NCBI GenBank assembly: GCA_965237445.1 | Contig: OZ250142.1 | Span: forward strand, 1,116,001-1,180,000 | Origin: G963668185 sp965237445 | Lineage (GTDB): Bacteria; Chloroflexota; Dehalococcoidia; Lucifugimonadales; G963668185 | Length of the DNA: 64,000 nucleotides | Reading direction: 5' to 3' | In this document: one piece after another, positions 37,155 to 45,711 of the stretch | Layout: every line of letters begins with the position of its first letter | How positions within the stretch are numbered: position 1 is the stretch's first letter | Made by a program: the position numbers and the translations under genes | Notes under the pieces: generated by a model | The model's database searches: none | Seen by the model: only the letters and a program-made list of their open reading frames with translations | What the model was told of the DNA's origin: nothing

Positions 37155-37862
37155 CTACGGCAGGAGGGCTGCCAGCTCCTCCAGGGACTGAACGACCAGT
37201 ACGTCACCGTCTCTCGCGGGCGCTCCGGTGCGATTGAGCCATACAGGCCTAAGTCCGGCATTGGCTGCGCCGATGACATCGTTCTCCCAGGAGTCGCCTA
37301 CGTGGACTATGCTCTGTGCGGGACATCCCGCATTCTCAACTGCGATGTCGAACAGCCGCTGGTCCGGCTTCTCAATTCCGCCATGGCCCTCCGCGAACAC
37401 TTCAAAAGAAATCAGATGACTGATTCCCAGTGCAACCGCGCCGGTGTTGCCATTGCTCAGCAGACCAAGCCGATATCTCAGCGCCAAATGTTCCAGCGCG
37501 AGGGGAACGTCCGGAAAGAGTGTGCCGCTAGAGTTCCGATAACTGAAGTAGACATGGGCGAGGTGTGAGCCAAGTTCGTCACTCGGGACACCGGCATCTC
37601 GAAGTGCTTGCTTGATCGACTCCTCACGGATTGTGTTGAGGTCGGGGACTCTTGCCCATAACCGGATGTGCGTTTCATCGCGTATGGCGATCATTCTGTC
37701 GACATTCAGCCTGTCGGCCGCCTCCTCATCGAATTGCGGCAGCTCTTCAAGGACCGCGCTCAACGCACCACGCATCACCCATTGAAAGTCCCACAAGGTG
37801 TCGTCCACGTCGAATGTGATGGCCTCAACGCCGACGAGAAGTCGACTGTCTGACCAGTTCAA
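37155..37862 (-). CDS. HAD family hydrolase
   Basis: The 235-residue protein has all four HAD motifs: motif I FDVDDTLWDF with nucleophile Asp, motif II LLSNGN, motif III Lys in GIEKPDQRLF and motif IV VGDSWENDVIGA. The helical cap between motifs I and II is of the small C1 type. Such enzymes are phosphatases, phosphonatases or 2-haloacid dehalogenases. The DDTLWDF motif with a second Asp favours a phosphatase. It is located between yifB and an oxidoreductase gene on the same strand. Confidence 0.88.
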   Translation of the reverse strand: MNWSDSRLLVGVEAITFDVDDTLWDFQWVMRGALSAVLEELPQFDEEAADRLNVDRMIAIRDETHIRLWARVPDLNTIREESIKQALRDAGVPSDELGSHLAHVYFSYRNSSGTLFPDVPLALEHLALRYRLGLLSNGNTGAVALGISHLISFEVFAEGHGGIEKPDQRLFDIAVENAGCPAQSIVHVGDSWENDVIGAANAGLRPVWLNRTGAPARDGDVLVVQSLEELAALLP

Positions 37863-37913
37863 GGTTTGACCCGCAGTCTGCCCGAGCCGAAACGCTGCCC
37901 GGCTTCGACAGCG

Positions 37914-39485
37914 CTAGCCTTGCGTTTCTGGGCGATACTGCAGGGCTTCCGCGACATGGGTCACTCCAATGGGATCTTCGCATGCGAGGTCGGCAATTGT
38001 GCGAGATAGCTTCAGGAGCCTATGGTAGCCACGTGCGGACAGGTGCATCTGTTTCATTGCTGCCTGAAGCAAGCCCTGCGCACTCTCTTCAACTTTGCAG
38101 TGATCCCAGACCTCTACCGGGCCCATCTCCGCGTTCGCAACGATCTTGCTGCCTTCGAACCGACCTTCCTGGATCGCGCGGGCCGCGGCAACGCGCTGGC
38201 GTACGTCGGCGGAACGCTCACCGCGACTGGAGGCCACAAGCTTCTCGTAATCAACCTGGGGAACGTCGATGAACAGGTCAATGCGGTCTCTCAAGGGCCC
38301 GCTGATCCTGCGTCTGTATCTGACGAGCTCGCTCGAGGAGCAGGAACACTCGCGTCTGGGGTCCCCGTGGTAGCCGCAAGGACATGGATTCATGGCGGCG
38401 ACGAGCATGAAGTTGGCGGGGTACGTCACCGTTCCCTGAGCGCGGCTGATGGTCACGACCTTGTCTTCCACGGGCTGGCGCAGGACCTCCAGCCCAGTGT
38501 GGCCGAATTCAGGCAACTCGTCCAGGAACAGCACTCCCCTGTGGCTCAGGGTGATCTCGCCAGGACGGGGGATTCGGCCGCCGCCCACGAGGCCGGCGCT
38601 GGAGATCGTGTAATGGGGCGCCCTAAAGGGCCTGGATGTCACAAGCGGGGAGGAGCTCGGCAGGAGGCCGGTGATGCTGTATATCTTCGTAACATCGAGG
38701 GCCTCCTCGCTTGTCATACGAGGGAGAATCGATGACATGCTGCGGGCCAGCAACGTCTTGCCGCTTCCCGGCGGGCCGCTCATCAAGAGGTTGTGGCCAC
38801 CGGCTGCCGCGACTTCGATTGCTCGCTTGGCATGTTCCTGGCCACGAATGTCGGCGAGGTCTACGCCGCCCGTAAAGGCCGGATCGACTGCGCCGTTAGG
38901 GCCTGATGGGCCTTCTGCCCTGGCGATGAGCGCCCCCACAATGCCGCCCTGAGGCTGACGTACCGGTTCCAGAGGGTCGTCCCCTCTCAAGTGCGCGATC
39001 AGCGACCGGAGGTCACGGACCGGCAATACAGTGATCCCTTCGACCAGGGCCGCTTCTTCTGCATCGCTCTGCGGGACGTACGCTTGCTTGAATCCCTGGT
39101 CACGCGCAACGGCCACCATCGGAAGCACACCGTTGGTGTGGCGTACGCCTCCATCCAAAGAGACCTCGCCCAGGAACACCGCATCCTCCGAGACTGGTGG
39201 AAGCTGGCCAGAACTTGCCAGCAAAGATACCGCTATCGGCACATCGTAGGAGGGCCCTGCTTTGCGGAAGTCTGCTGGCGCAAGGTTGGCCGTTATTCTC
39301 TTCATCGGAAAGTCGCATCCTGAATTACGGACAGCGGAGCGTACACGCTCCTTCGCCTCCTGCACGGCCATATCGGGAAGGCCCACAATGTTGAACGCAG
39401 GAAGGCCGGGAAGTATGTCTACTTCCACGTCCACAATGTACCCGTCGAGACCAACGACGGCGCACGAATTCGTCTTAGCCAGCAA
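37914..39485 (-). CDS. comM: YifB family Mg chelatase-like AAA ATPase
   Basis: The 523-residue protein has the full YifB/ComM architecture: an N-terminal Lon-like (ChlI) domain (VDVEILPGLPAFNIVGLPD is close; here VDVEVDILPGLPAFNIVGL), an AAA core with Walker A GPPGSGKTLLARS and Walker B LFLDELPEF, and a zinc-binding CPCGYHGD/CSCSS segment. A C-terminal Mg-chelatase subdomain follows (SARGYHRLLKLSRTIADL). In naturally competent bacteria ComM is a helicase that promotes branch migration. Elsewhere its role is unclear. It stands between an MFS gene and the HAD gene. Confidence 0.93.
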   Translation of the reverse strand: MLAKTNSCAVVGLDGYIVDVEVDILPGLPAFNIVGLPDMAVQEAKERVRSAVRNSGCDFPMKRITANLAPADFRKAGPSYDVPIAVSLLASSGQLPPVSEDAVFLGEVSLDGGVRHTNGVLPMVAVARDQGFKQAYVPQSDAEEAALVEGITVLPVRDLRSLIAHLRGDDPLEPVRQPQGGIVGALIARAEGPSGPNGAVDPAFTGGVDLADIRGQEHAKRAIEVAAAGGHNLLMSGPPGSGKTLLARSMSSILPRMTSEEALDVTKIYSITGLLPSSSPLVTSRPFRAPHYTISSAGLVGGGRIPRPGEITLSHRGVLFLDELPEFGHTGLEVLRQPVEDKVVTISRAQGTVTYPANFMLVAAMNPCPCGYHGDPRRECSCSSSELVRYRRRISGPLRDRIDLFIDVPQVDYEKLVASSRGERSADVRQRVAAARAIQEGRFEGSKIVANAEMGPVEVWDHCKVEESAQGLLQAAMKQMHLSARGYHRLLKLSRTIADLACEDPIGVTHVAEALQYRPETQG

Positions 39486-39549
39486 ATTGCGTGTCCTTGC
39501 TCAAGAACTGACTGGAAATGGTAACCGATTGAGTGCTACTTGAATAGAA

Positions 39550-40872
39550 CTAATGCGCGGCCATTTGCGCGGTGCGCGATACTGGATGCCCAATGGGTGA
39601 AGTAGGCAGAAGCCAGATGATTGTCGCGGCGCTCACGCCCAGGGCGAATGAGGTCCAGACGAAGAGTCCGTAAGAATCCGTCCTGTCAAAGACCACTCCC
39701 GCAAAGATTGGCCCAATCCCCCCTAGCAGACCGGAGATCGAGAAGATCGCGCTCCGTATCGTGGCGTAGTTGCGGAGACCAACCCAGTCGGCCACCAGCG
39801 CCATCATGACGGAGAACACGCCGAAGTCGGGCGAGAGTAACGCGAAGATGACGACCAACTTCCAAACTTCGCCGTCCAGCCAGGTAATGAGGAGCAGCCA
39901 ACCGAAGGACCTCATATAGAGGCCCAGCGAGATGATCTTGGTCTTGTGCCAGCGGTCGCCCAGCCAGCCGAGCGTGAGCAGCGCCGGGGCCATGAAAGCG
40001 CCCCAGACACCCAACATGTCTCCGGCCGTTTTCTCAGGCAGCCCCTGCCAAACCAGTATTGCCACCAAATGCACTGAGACGGCCGTTATCGTGACGCTGT
40101 GCATCCCCATTGCGAGCGAAAGCAGCCACAGCCGAACCGTTCCAAGGCCCTGGCGCACAGACAGGCCCTCCAGTTCCTGGCGGGCCTGGGACGGTGCCAT
40201 CTTCCGTGCTTCAGACGCCGCTTGAGGCCCTGTACCGTCCGGGCGCAGGCCCATGTCATGCGGGAACTTTCGAAGCACCCTGGAGAGGGGAACAACGATG
40301 AGCCAAATGCCCACTCCGATGATGGCGGCGGTAGTTCTCCAACCCACTGTGGCTACACCGAGGCTCAGCAGCGGCGGTAGCGCCGCAAATCCCACCGGCC
40401 AGCCCGCGTTGGCAGCGCCCATGGCCATCGACCTCCGAACCAGGAACCATCGAGCGACCGCTGCCGTACCTCCGGGGATGAGGGGCATCATGCCAAGGTT
40501 GATCATCCCGACCATAATCGCCACGAAGGCCAGGTAGTTTGTCGTGAAACTAAGGGTGATGAAGCCGGATCCTGCAAGCAGCCCTGACCAGAACAGGACC
40601 GTGCCCGGACTGAAGCGGTCGATCAGATACCCGGTGATCGGCCCGAGCGTCGTCATGAGGAATCGGTTGATGGTGAAAGGGATAGAGATCGCTGTCTTGC
40701 TGAGGTTGAGGTCGCGGCTTATTGGAAGGAAGAGGATTGCGAAACCGAAGAGCCAGGTGCCGTCGTTGACGGCGTTGAAGATGAAGCTGACGGCAACTAC
40801 GCGCCAGCCGTAAAAGGTAGAACTGACTTTTCTGGAAATGGGGGACAGCACGTGGCTAACCATTTTGCGCAT
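39550..40872 (-). CDS. MFS transporter
   Basis: I start at the ATG at 40872 (MRKMVSHVLSPISRKV), giving 440 residues. Further upstream the frame is only the antisense of the zinc-ribbon gene and does not look like protein. About 12 transmembrane helices are visible, with the family loop GYLIDRFSPGTVLFWSG after helix 2. The sequence type (MCT/OFA-like, FYGWRVVAVSFIFNAV at the N-terminus) resembles organic-acid carriers. It is divergent from the zinc-ribbon protein across an 81-base gap that must hold both promoters. Confidence 0.85.
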   Translation of the reverse strand: MRKMVSHVLSPISRKVSSTFYGWRVVAVSFIFNAVNDGTWLFGFAILFLPISRDLNLSKTAISIPFTINRFLMTTLGPITGYLIDRFSPGTVLFWSGLLAGSGFITLSFTTNYLAFVAIMVGMINLGMMPLIPGGTAAVARWFLVRRSMAMGAANAGWPVGFAALPPLLSLGVATVGWRTTAAIIGVGIWLIVVPLSRVLRKFPHDMGLRPDGTGPQAASEARKMAPSQARQELEGLSVRQGLGTVRLWLLSLAMGMHSVTITAVSVHLVAILVWQGLPEKTAGDMLGVWGAFMAPALLTLGWLGDRWHKTKIISLGLYMRSFGWLLLITWLDGEVWKLVVIFALLSPDFGVFSVMMALVADWVGLRNYATIRSAIFSISGLLGGIGPIFAGVVFDRTDSYGLFVWTSFALGVSAATIIWLLPTSPIGHPVSRTAQMAAH

Positions 40873-40953
40873 ACTATGGCCCACCCCATACTCCGTCAAT
40901 GTGAAGACCAGCGTGTTAAGCTTGGGTTCTTCAATGCACGGAGGATAGCTCTG

Positions 40954-41898
40954 GTGGAATGTCCTCAATGCGGCCGGAGCACAGACTCGGACGCCAGCTT
41001 CTGCACGGAGTGCGGCCAGAGTCTTGGCAACGCAGATGCGGAGGATGACGATCCCCGTCAGGACACGGTCAGGCCGACCGGTCGCAGTACAGAGACGCTT
41101 AAGCTCTCGTGCCCGCGCTGCGGGTGCCAAAACACTCTGGAGACCACGCACTGCAGCCAGTGTGGCGCAGTGCTGCGTGCCGACCTTCGAAGTGTAGACA
41201 CTTATCGGCCGGAGGCAGCCCCGGCGGCGTCTGGCGATGCGCATTTGGTGCCGGAAAGCCGCGTGCTTGTCTTCACCGTGCTCTCCTTTGGGCTCTACCT
41301 CCTTTACTGGATGTACCTGACCTGGAAGCAGTACCGAGACAGCGTTACGCAGCCTCACTCGCCGAATCAGGAGACGGCGACTACTCAGTATCCAGTCTGG
41401 CACGCTCTGACGCTGTTGGTGCCGATCTACGGCCTTTACAGGGCCCACGCGCACATGGCGGCCTTCAGGGACCTTATGAGGTCGCAAGGTCTGCGCTCGA
41501 CAATTTCCCCCGGTTGGTGCGTGGCAGCCGTGCTGCCGTTCACATTTCGGGCCATAGGCGGCGCACTCACTGCTCTTAGTGTGGGAGTTGGCCCAGAGCC
41601 GCAGTTGAGAACAGATGCCGCAGTCGAGGTACAACAGTCTGCCGATGCCGCCGCCACAGGGACCGTAGTAGAAGCGCTCACGAGGAGTGAGTTGGTCCTA
41701 GGGTTGGCGATCGAAGTCGTAGTGCTGGCGGCCCTCACTTGGATGCTGGTGCACGTCCAGGGAAATATCAATGCCTATTGGAGCAAAGTAAGGGGAGCGG
41801 CTGGCACAGTTTCGGTTAGTCTTGTTGAAATAGCACTGGGGATGCTGGGAGCGGTGATGTGGGCCATCACTCTTATCACTGTGTTGGGTGCGAGTTGA
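40954..41898 (+). CDS. Double zinc-ribbon membrane protein
   Basis: The start is the GTG at 40954, preceded by GGAGG, giving 314 residues. Two tandem zinc ribbons open the protein: CPQC-(x14)-CTEC and CPRC-(x12)-CSQC. After an acidic/proline linker come four hydrophobic segments (SFGLYLLYWMYLTWKQYRD-like, resembling DUF4234, then the LVPIYGLYRAH, LGLAIEVVVLAALTWML and ALGMLGAVMWAITLITVL regions). It is an integral membrane protein with a cytosolic ribbon head. Function unknown. The open frame upstream to 40852 overlaps the divergent MFS gene and is not used. Confidence 0.75.
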   Translation: MECPQCGRSTDSDASFCTECGQSLGNADAEDDDPRQDTVRPTGRSTETLKLSCPRCGCQNTLETTHCSQCGAVLRADLRSVDTYRPEAAPAASGDAHLVPESRVLVFTVLSFGLYLLYWMYLTWKQYRDSVTQPHSPNQETATTQYPVWHALTLLVPIYGLYRAHAHMAAFRDLMRSQGLRSTISPGWCVAAVLPFTFRAIGGALTALSVGVGPEPQLRTDAAVEVQQSADAAATGTVVEALTRSELVLGLAIEVVVLAALTWMLVHVQGNINAYWSKVRGAAGTVSVSLVEIALGMLGAVMWAITLITVLGAS

Positions 41899-41974
41899 AG
41901 ATTTCGAATTGGGCTCGAGCGGGGTTTGAGGGCAACTTCGGGTGCCGACGCCCGGTACACATGAAGGAGCGAAA

Positions 41975-42733
41975 ATGAGCACGAACGGCAGGACAGCAGT
42001 GATAACGGGGGCGGGATCGGGCATTGGCAAGCATACCGCGCTCGCATTGTTCGAGGAGGGTTACTCGGTTGCCCTTGCCGGACGCCGAAGGGACGTTCTT
42101 GAAGAGACCGCACACGCCGCCGAAGTAGACCAATCGAGGGCCATCATCGTGCCGACGGATGTCGGTGACCCTCACGCTGTACGCGCGCTGTTTGCGGAGG
42201 TAGCGAGCGCATTCGGGCGGCTGGACCTGCTCTTCAACAACGCCGGCATCAGCGCGTTCGCAGTGCCGCTAGAGGACCTTACCTACGAGCAGTGGAAGGC
42301 CGTTGTAGACACGAACCTGACCGGGGCGTTCCTATGCACGCAGGAAGCGTTCAAGATTATGAAGAGCCAGGACCCAATGGGGGGACGCATCATCAACAAT
42401 GGCTCGATTTCGGCGGATATGCCTCGGCCGAACTCGGCACCGTACACCGCCACCAAGCACGCGATGACCGGCCTGACGCGGTCGACTTCCCTGGATGGCC
42501 GCAAGTACAACATAGCCTGCGGTCAGATCAACATAGGCAACGCGCTAACACAGATGGTGGCTCGCGCTTCGGAGGGCATGCTGCAGCCAGACGGGGCTGT
42601 TAGGGTCGAGCCGACTATGGACGTGGAGCATGTGGCCCGCGCCGTGGTCCAAATGGCAGCACTGCCGCTGGATGCCAACGTCCAGTTCATGACAATCATG
42701 GCAACCACAATGCCTTACATCGGCAGAGGGTGA
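41975..42733 (+). CDS. SDR family oxidoreductase
   Basis: The start is the ATG at 41975 (MSTNGRTAVITGAGSGIG), supported by GAAGGAG seven bases upstream; the frame is open from 41942. The 252-residue protein is a classical short-chain dehydrogenase. It has cofactor motif TGAGSGIG, NNAGISAFA, the catalytic Ser in INNGSISA and the YxxxK pair in APYTATKHAMTG. An Arg after the second strand (AGRRRDV) favours NADP. The substrate is unknown. It lies near a dienelactone-hydrolase-like gene on the same strand. Confidence 0.9.
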   Translation: MSTNGRTAVITGAGSGIGKHTALALFEEGYSVALAGRRRDVLEETAHAAEVDQSRAIIVPTDVGDPHAVRALFAEVASAFGRLDLLFNNAGISAFAVPLEDLTYEQWKAVVDTNLTGAFLCTQEAFKIMKSQDPMGGRIINNGSISADMPRPNSAPYTATKHAMTGLTRSTSLDGRKYNIACGQINIGNALTQMVARASEGMLQPDGAVRVEPTMDVEHVARAVVQMAALPLDANVQFMTIMATTMPYIGRG

Positions 42734-42825
42734 CGGATCGCTCACGTATAGGGAATTAGCAACCCTGTACTACCGAACCAGAATATGAAGAGTCGCGATG
42801 ACAGCAAAGTAGAGTGGAGGCGATT

Positions 42826-43590
42826 ATGTGGAACCAAAGACGAACCGATGAATTCGAGGGTATGACGACGGAGCTCGTGACCATCTCAGGTCACGGAGGC
42901 GATGCCGTGAGCGCGTACCTCGCCCGTCCGAGCGGAGACGGCCCGTACTCGGGAGTTGTGCTCGTTCATCACATGCCGGGCTGGGACGAGCTGTACAGGG
43001 AGTTCACCCGCCGGATGGCCGACCATGGTTTCGCGGCCATCTCTCCCAACCTGTACGAACGCTTCGGGCATGGCACTCCGGAAGACGTAGCGGCCCATGC
43101 TCGGAGCGAGGGAGGCGTTGCGGACGATGTTGCAGTGGCTGACTTCGAGGCGGCTCGCGAGTACCTGGGCGGCCAGAGCTACTGCTCCGGCAAGGTGGGA
43201 ATCATGGGAACCTGTTCGGGCGGCAGACATGCCTACCTGGCCGCTTGCCGAACGCAGGGCTTTGGAGCCGTGGTCGACCTTTGGGGCGGCAACGTGGTGA
43301 TGCCTGCTGAGCGATTAACAGAGAAACAGCCAACGGCGCCAATCGACTACACGCCCCAGCTATCGGCGCCCCTGCTGGGGCTGTTTGGCAATGACGACTC
43401 CAGCCCGTCACCAGAAGAGGTGGACCAGCAGGAAGAGTCGCTGAAGGAGCATGGAAAGACGTACGAGTTCCACAGATACGACGGTGCGGGCCACGGCTTC
43501 TGGTACTACGACAGGCCTGCTTACAGGCAGGAACAGGCAATGGACGCATGGAACAGGACTATTGCCTTCTTCCAGACCCATCTTGGATAG
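42826..43590 (+). CDS. Dienelactone hydrolase family protein
   Basis: The start is the ATG at 42826 with GTGGAGG upstream, giving 254 residues. The alpha/beta-hydrolase fold begins ELVTISGHGGDAVSAYLARP. The nucleophile elbow is MGTCSGGRH, where Cys replaces the usual Ser as in dienelactone hydrolases, and the catalytic His is in YDGAGHGFWYYD. The Asp is in FGNDDSSPS. It hydrolyses a lactone or ester. The true substrate is not known. It is followed 34 bases later by a DUF6295 gene with a good ribosome site. Confidence 0.87.
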   Translation: MWNQRRTDEFEGMTTELVTISGHGGDAVSAYLARPSGDGPYSGVVLVHHMPGWDELYREFTRRMADHGFAAISPNLYERFGHGTPEDVAAHARSEGGVADDVAVADFEAAREYLGGQSYCSGKVGIMGTCSGGRHAYLAACRTQGFGAVVDLWGGNVVMPAERLTEKQPTAPIDYTPQLSAPLLGLFGNDDSSPSPEEVDQQEESLKEHGKTYEFHRYDGAGHGFWYYDRPAYRQEQAMDAWNRTIAFFQTHLG

Positions 43591-43624
43591 CCGAGCGCAA
43601 TCCCGGACATCAAAGGAGTAAGCC

Positions 43625-43900
43625 ATGTGCACGATGATCGTGGAGAAGGCAGAAGTCGCTGGGAGCGCGCGGGGGGTCAACGGCTGGTTCAAGCTGGACC
43701 AGGTCAACGTATCCTACGATCACCCTTCCAACGCCCAGTTCGACCATGCAGTGAACCTGGACTTCGTGAACGGCGGCGCGGGACTCGATGCCAGAGTCGC
43801 CGTTGAGCTTTCGCCGGACTCGGCTCGCCGTCTGATGCGCGCAATTGAAGCGGCCCTCGACCGTGGCGTCATAGAGGCGGGGCTCGATTCGGGGGAGTGA
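43625..43900 (+). CDS. DUF6295 family protein
   Basis: The 91-residue protein begins MCTMIVEKAEVAGSARG and continues NGWFKLDQVNVSYDHP, FDHAVNLDFVN and VAVELSPDSARRLMRAI. This matches what I know of DUF6295, a small family of unknown function common in Actinobacteria and Chloroflexota. AGGAG precedes the ATG. No catalytic motif is visible. It probably belongs to the same transcript as the dienelactone hydrolase. Confidence 0.75.
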   Translation: MCTMIVEKAEVAGSARGVNGWFKLDQVNVSYDHPSNAQFDHAVNLDFVNGGAGLDARVAVELSPDSARRLMRAIEAALDRGVIEAGLDSGE

Positions 43901-44019
43901 GAGGCTGCCCTCTCTGCGGTTAAGTCCACTGCAGGCGGGAGAGCTTACACGAAGGCTTCTATGCCCGAATTGAATTCATCAACGCACGCCAGATCCCTGG
44001 CAAAGACCTCCGTCATTTT

Positions 44020-44562
44020 TCAGTGTTCGGGGAAGGGGTCGTTGGCGCTGGCGTTGGCCTGCGCGTCCCGGATGAACAGGCCTCTGCTTGTCTTGCCGCC
44101 CCAATGGCTCTTGAAGTAAGTGATGACGGCGATGGTCTCTTCGTAATTTAGCTGAGAGCCGAATGCCGGCATCGAGCTCTTGAAGCCGGGCAACAGGACG
44201 GGGTCTTCCTGGAACTTGCCGCCGTTCCTAACGATGCGGTACAGGAAGCCGTCGGAATGATGCCAAGTGTGTCCGTCCCCGTTCAAGGGGGGCGCGGGCA
44301 GCGTGCCGTCCTCGTTGGGTACATGCCATTCGGGTTGGCCCTGTCCTTCGGAGCCGTGGCACGCCGCGCATATCGAGACGAAGATGTCCTCTCCGGACCG
44401 GGCCGCCGGAACCGGAGACACAACAGCCTCTGCGCGCTCGATCGAGGCATCGTCCTGCGGTGAGGCACAGGCAGCGCCTATCGCAAGTATCAACCAAGAG
44501 AGGGCAAGTCCCCTGTTGCGGACGGCGTGAGCAAGAGCGCCACGGAGGAACCTGGCCGTCAC
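44020..44562 (-). CDS. Lipoprotein cytochrome c
   Basis: I start at the GTG at 44562, whose first bases overlap the TGA of the preceding cytochrome gene (GTGA), giving 180 residues. A signal helix ends in lipobox GAAC (Cys 32). The heme motif CAACH is at 65-69, and the axial Met is likely in SSMPAFGSQLNYEE. The protein is thus anchored outside the membrane and carries electrons. The frame is open to 44640 but the extra N-terminal residues are not needed. Its partner lies immediately upstream on the same strand. Confidence 0.88.
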   Translation of the reverse strand: MTARFLRGALAHAVRNRGLALSWLILAIGAACASPQDDASIERAEAVVSPVPAARSGEDIFVSICAACHGSEGQGQPEWHVPNEDGTLPAPPLNGDGHTWHHSDGFLYRIVRNGGKFQEDPVLLPGFKSSMPAFGSQLNYEETIAVITYFKSHWGGKTSRGLFIRDAQANASANDPFPEH

Positions 44563-45017
44563 GGAGTATGGCCGCTGCCCTGGGACTCCAGCCAGTTCCT
44601 GCTTGCCTCTGCCTGCCATGCGCGCTGTTCGCTGTCCCAACCCGCCTTCATGTACTCCAGCACAGCGTCGAGTTCTTCTTCGCTCAACTTGCCTTCAAAG
44701 GGCGGCATCGTCTTGTCAGGGTAGTCCGCCGTGCCGAGTATGATCTGCTTCAGATGTCCGTCCGGATGATGCCAGGTGTGACCGGTCCGGCCGTGCGCCG
44801 GGGCGTTATCGGTGGCGCCTGCGCCTGTCCTGGCGTCGCCGTGGCAGACCTGGCAGTCCCTTTCATAGACCGCTCTTCCCTGCTCGATCTGCTTCTCGTT
44901 GGGAGCGGCGTCCGAATCGGCGCCGCAGGCCACCGCAACCATAGCCAGAACAACGGCCGAGACACACAGATAGGCGAGATACGTTGCGCGTCTTCCGCCC
45001 TGCGATGGCGCGAACAC
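44559..45017 (-). CDS. Lipoprotein cytochrome c
   Basis: The 152-residue protein has a signal helix with lipobox AVAC (Cys 31), heme motif CQVCH at 55-59 and a probable axial Met in DKTMPPFEGKLSEEELD. Like its downstream neighbour it contains a HTWHHPDGHLKQII segment (HTWHHSDGFLYRI in the other), so the two are paralogs from a tandem duplication. They are translationally coupled. No oxidase or reductase complex is encoded nearby, so their electron donors and acceptors are unknown. Confidence 0.88.
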   Translation of the reverse strand: MFAPSQGGRRATYLAYLCVSAVVLAMVAVACGADSDAAPNEKQIEQGRAVYERDCQVCHGDARTGAGATDNAPAHGRTGHTWHHPDGHLKQIILGTADYPDKTMPPFEGKLSEEELDAVLEYMKAGWDSEQRAWQAEASRNWLESQGSGHTP

Positions 45018-45022
45018 CGCAC

Positions 45023-45445
45023 TTACTCCCGTGGCGGATCGTAGTTGAACATCCAGTTAGTCCCAAACTTATCTGTGCAGGCGCAGAAGTACGCGCCCCA
45101 GAACATTTCCTGGGGTTCCATCATCACGGAGCCGCCTTCTGAGATCTTGGTGAATAGCTCGTCGGTCTCCTCCCTGCTGTTAGTCGGATAGCTAAGGGAG
45201 AAGTTGGTGCCGGCTTCACGCGGCGGCCCGAAGTTGGCGGGCACATCGCTGCCCATGATGACACCGTCACCGATCGAGAGGGTGGCATGCATGATCTTGT
45301 CTTGGTCCGCTTCGGACACACCTGTGTCGAGAGGTGCGTCACCAAAGGTCTGAAAGATCACGTACTCACCTCCGAAGACGGACCGGTAAAACTCAAAGAC
45401 ATCGCGGCAGTTGCCATTGAAGTGGAGATAGGCGTTCAGGGGCAT
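45023..45445 (-). CDS. VOC/PhnB-like glyoxalase-fold protein
   Basis: The start is the ATG at 45445 (MPLNAYLHFNGNCRDVFEFY), preceded by GGAG, giving 140 residues. It has the two beta-alpha-beta-beta-beta units of the vicinal oxygen chelate superfamily, PhnB subtype, with the typical segments GDGVIMGSDVP, FSLSYPTNSREETDELF and WGAYFCACTDKFGTNWMFNY. The family includes metal-dependent lyases and binding proteins, and the reaction cannot be assigned. It sits directly upstream of the cytochrome pair on the same strand. Confidence 0.85.
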   Translation of the reverse strand: MPLNAYLHFNGNCRDVFEFYRSVFGGEYVIFQTFGDAPLDTGVSEADQDKIMHATLSIGDGVIMGSDVPANFGPPREAGTNFSLSYPTNSREETDELFTKISEGGSVMMEPQEMFWGAYFCACTDKFGTNWMFNYDPPRE

Positions 45446-45600
45446 GTCAAATTCTCCATTGCCAAACTGAGTGATCCAGATCGGAAACACGATACGAGCA
45501 GGGGCGCGGCGAGGTCAACGTTAGGCGAGTGCTGCGGCGTCGAGCAGATCCCCACCCAGACAGAGGAGGGGACCGTGAGCGCCGGGCTGTGCTTTGGGAG

Positions 45601-45675
45601 TGGAGCCAACGGTCGGGATCGAACCGACGGCCTGCTGTTTACGAAACAGCTGCTCTACCACTGAGCTACGTTGGC
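45601..45675 (-). tRNA. tRNA-Thr (anticodon CGT)
   Basis: On the minus strand the acceptor GCCAACG pairs with CGTTGGC, with encoded CCA at 45601-45603. The D arm is GCTCAGTGGTAGAGC. Anticodon stem GCTGT/ACAGC holds loop TTCGTAA (anticodon CGT, decoding ACG), and the T arm is GTCGGTTCGATCCCGAC. All stems pair. Confidence 0.95.
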
Positions 45676-45711
45676 CTGGTCCCGTACCTGATTGATAATA
45701 TCACAGGCCGT

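Noticed and set aside
40873..41634. 254-residue N-terminal extension of the MFS protein
   Set aside because: It is antisense to the zinc-ribbon gene, has no signal or family similarity, and the MFS start at 40872 is normal.
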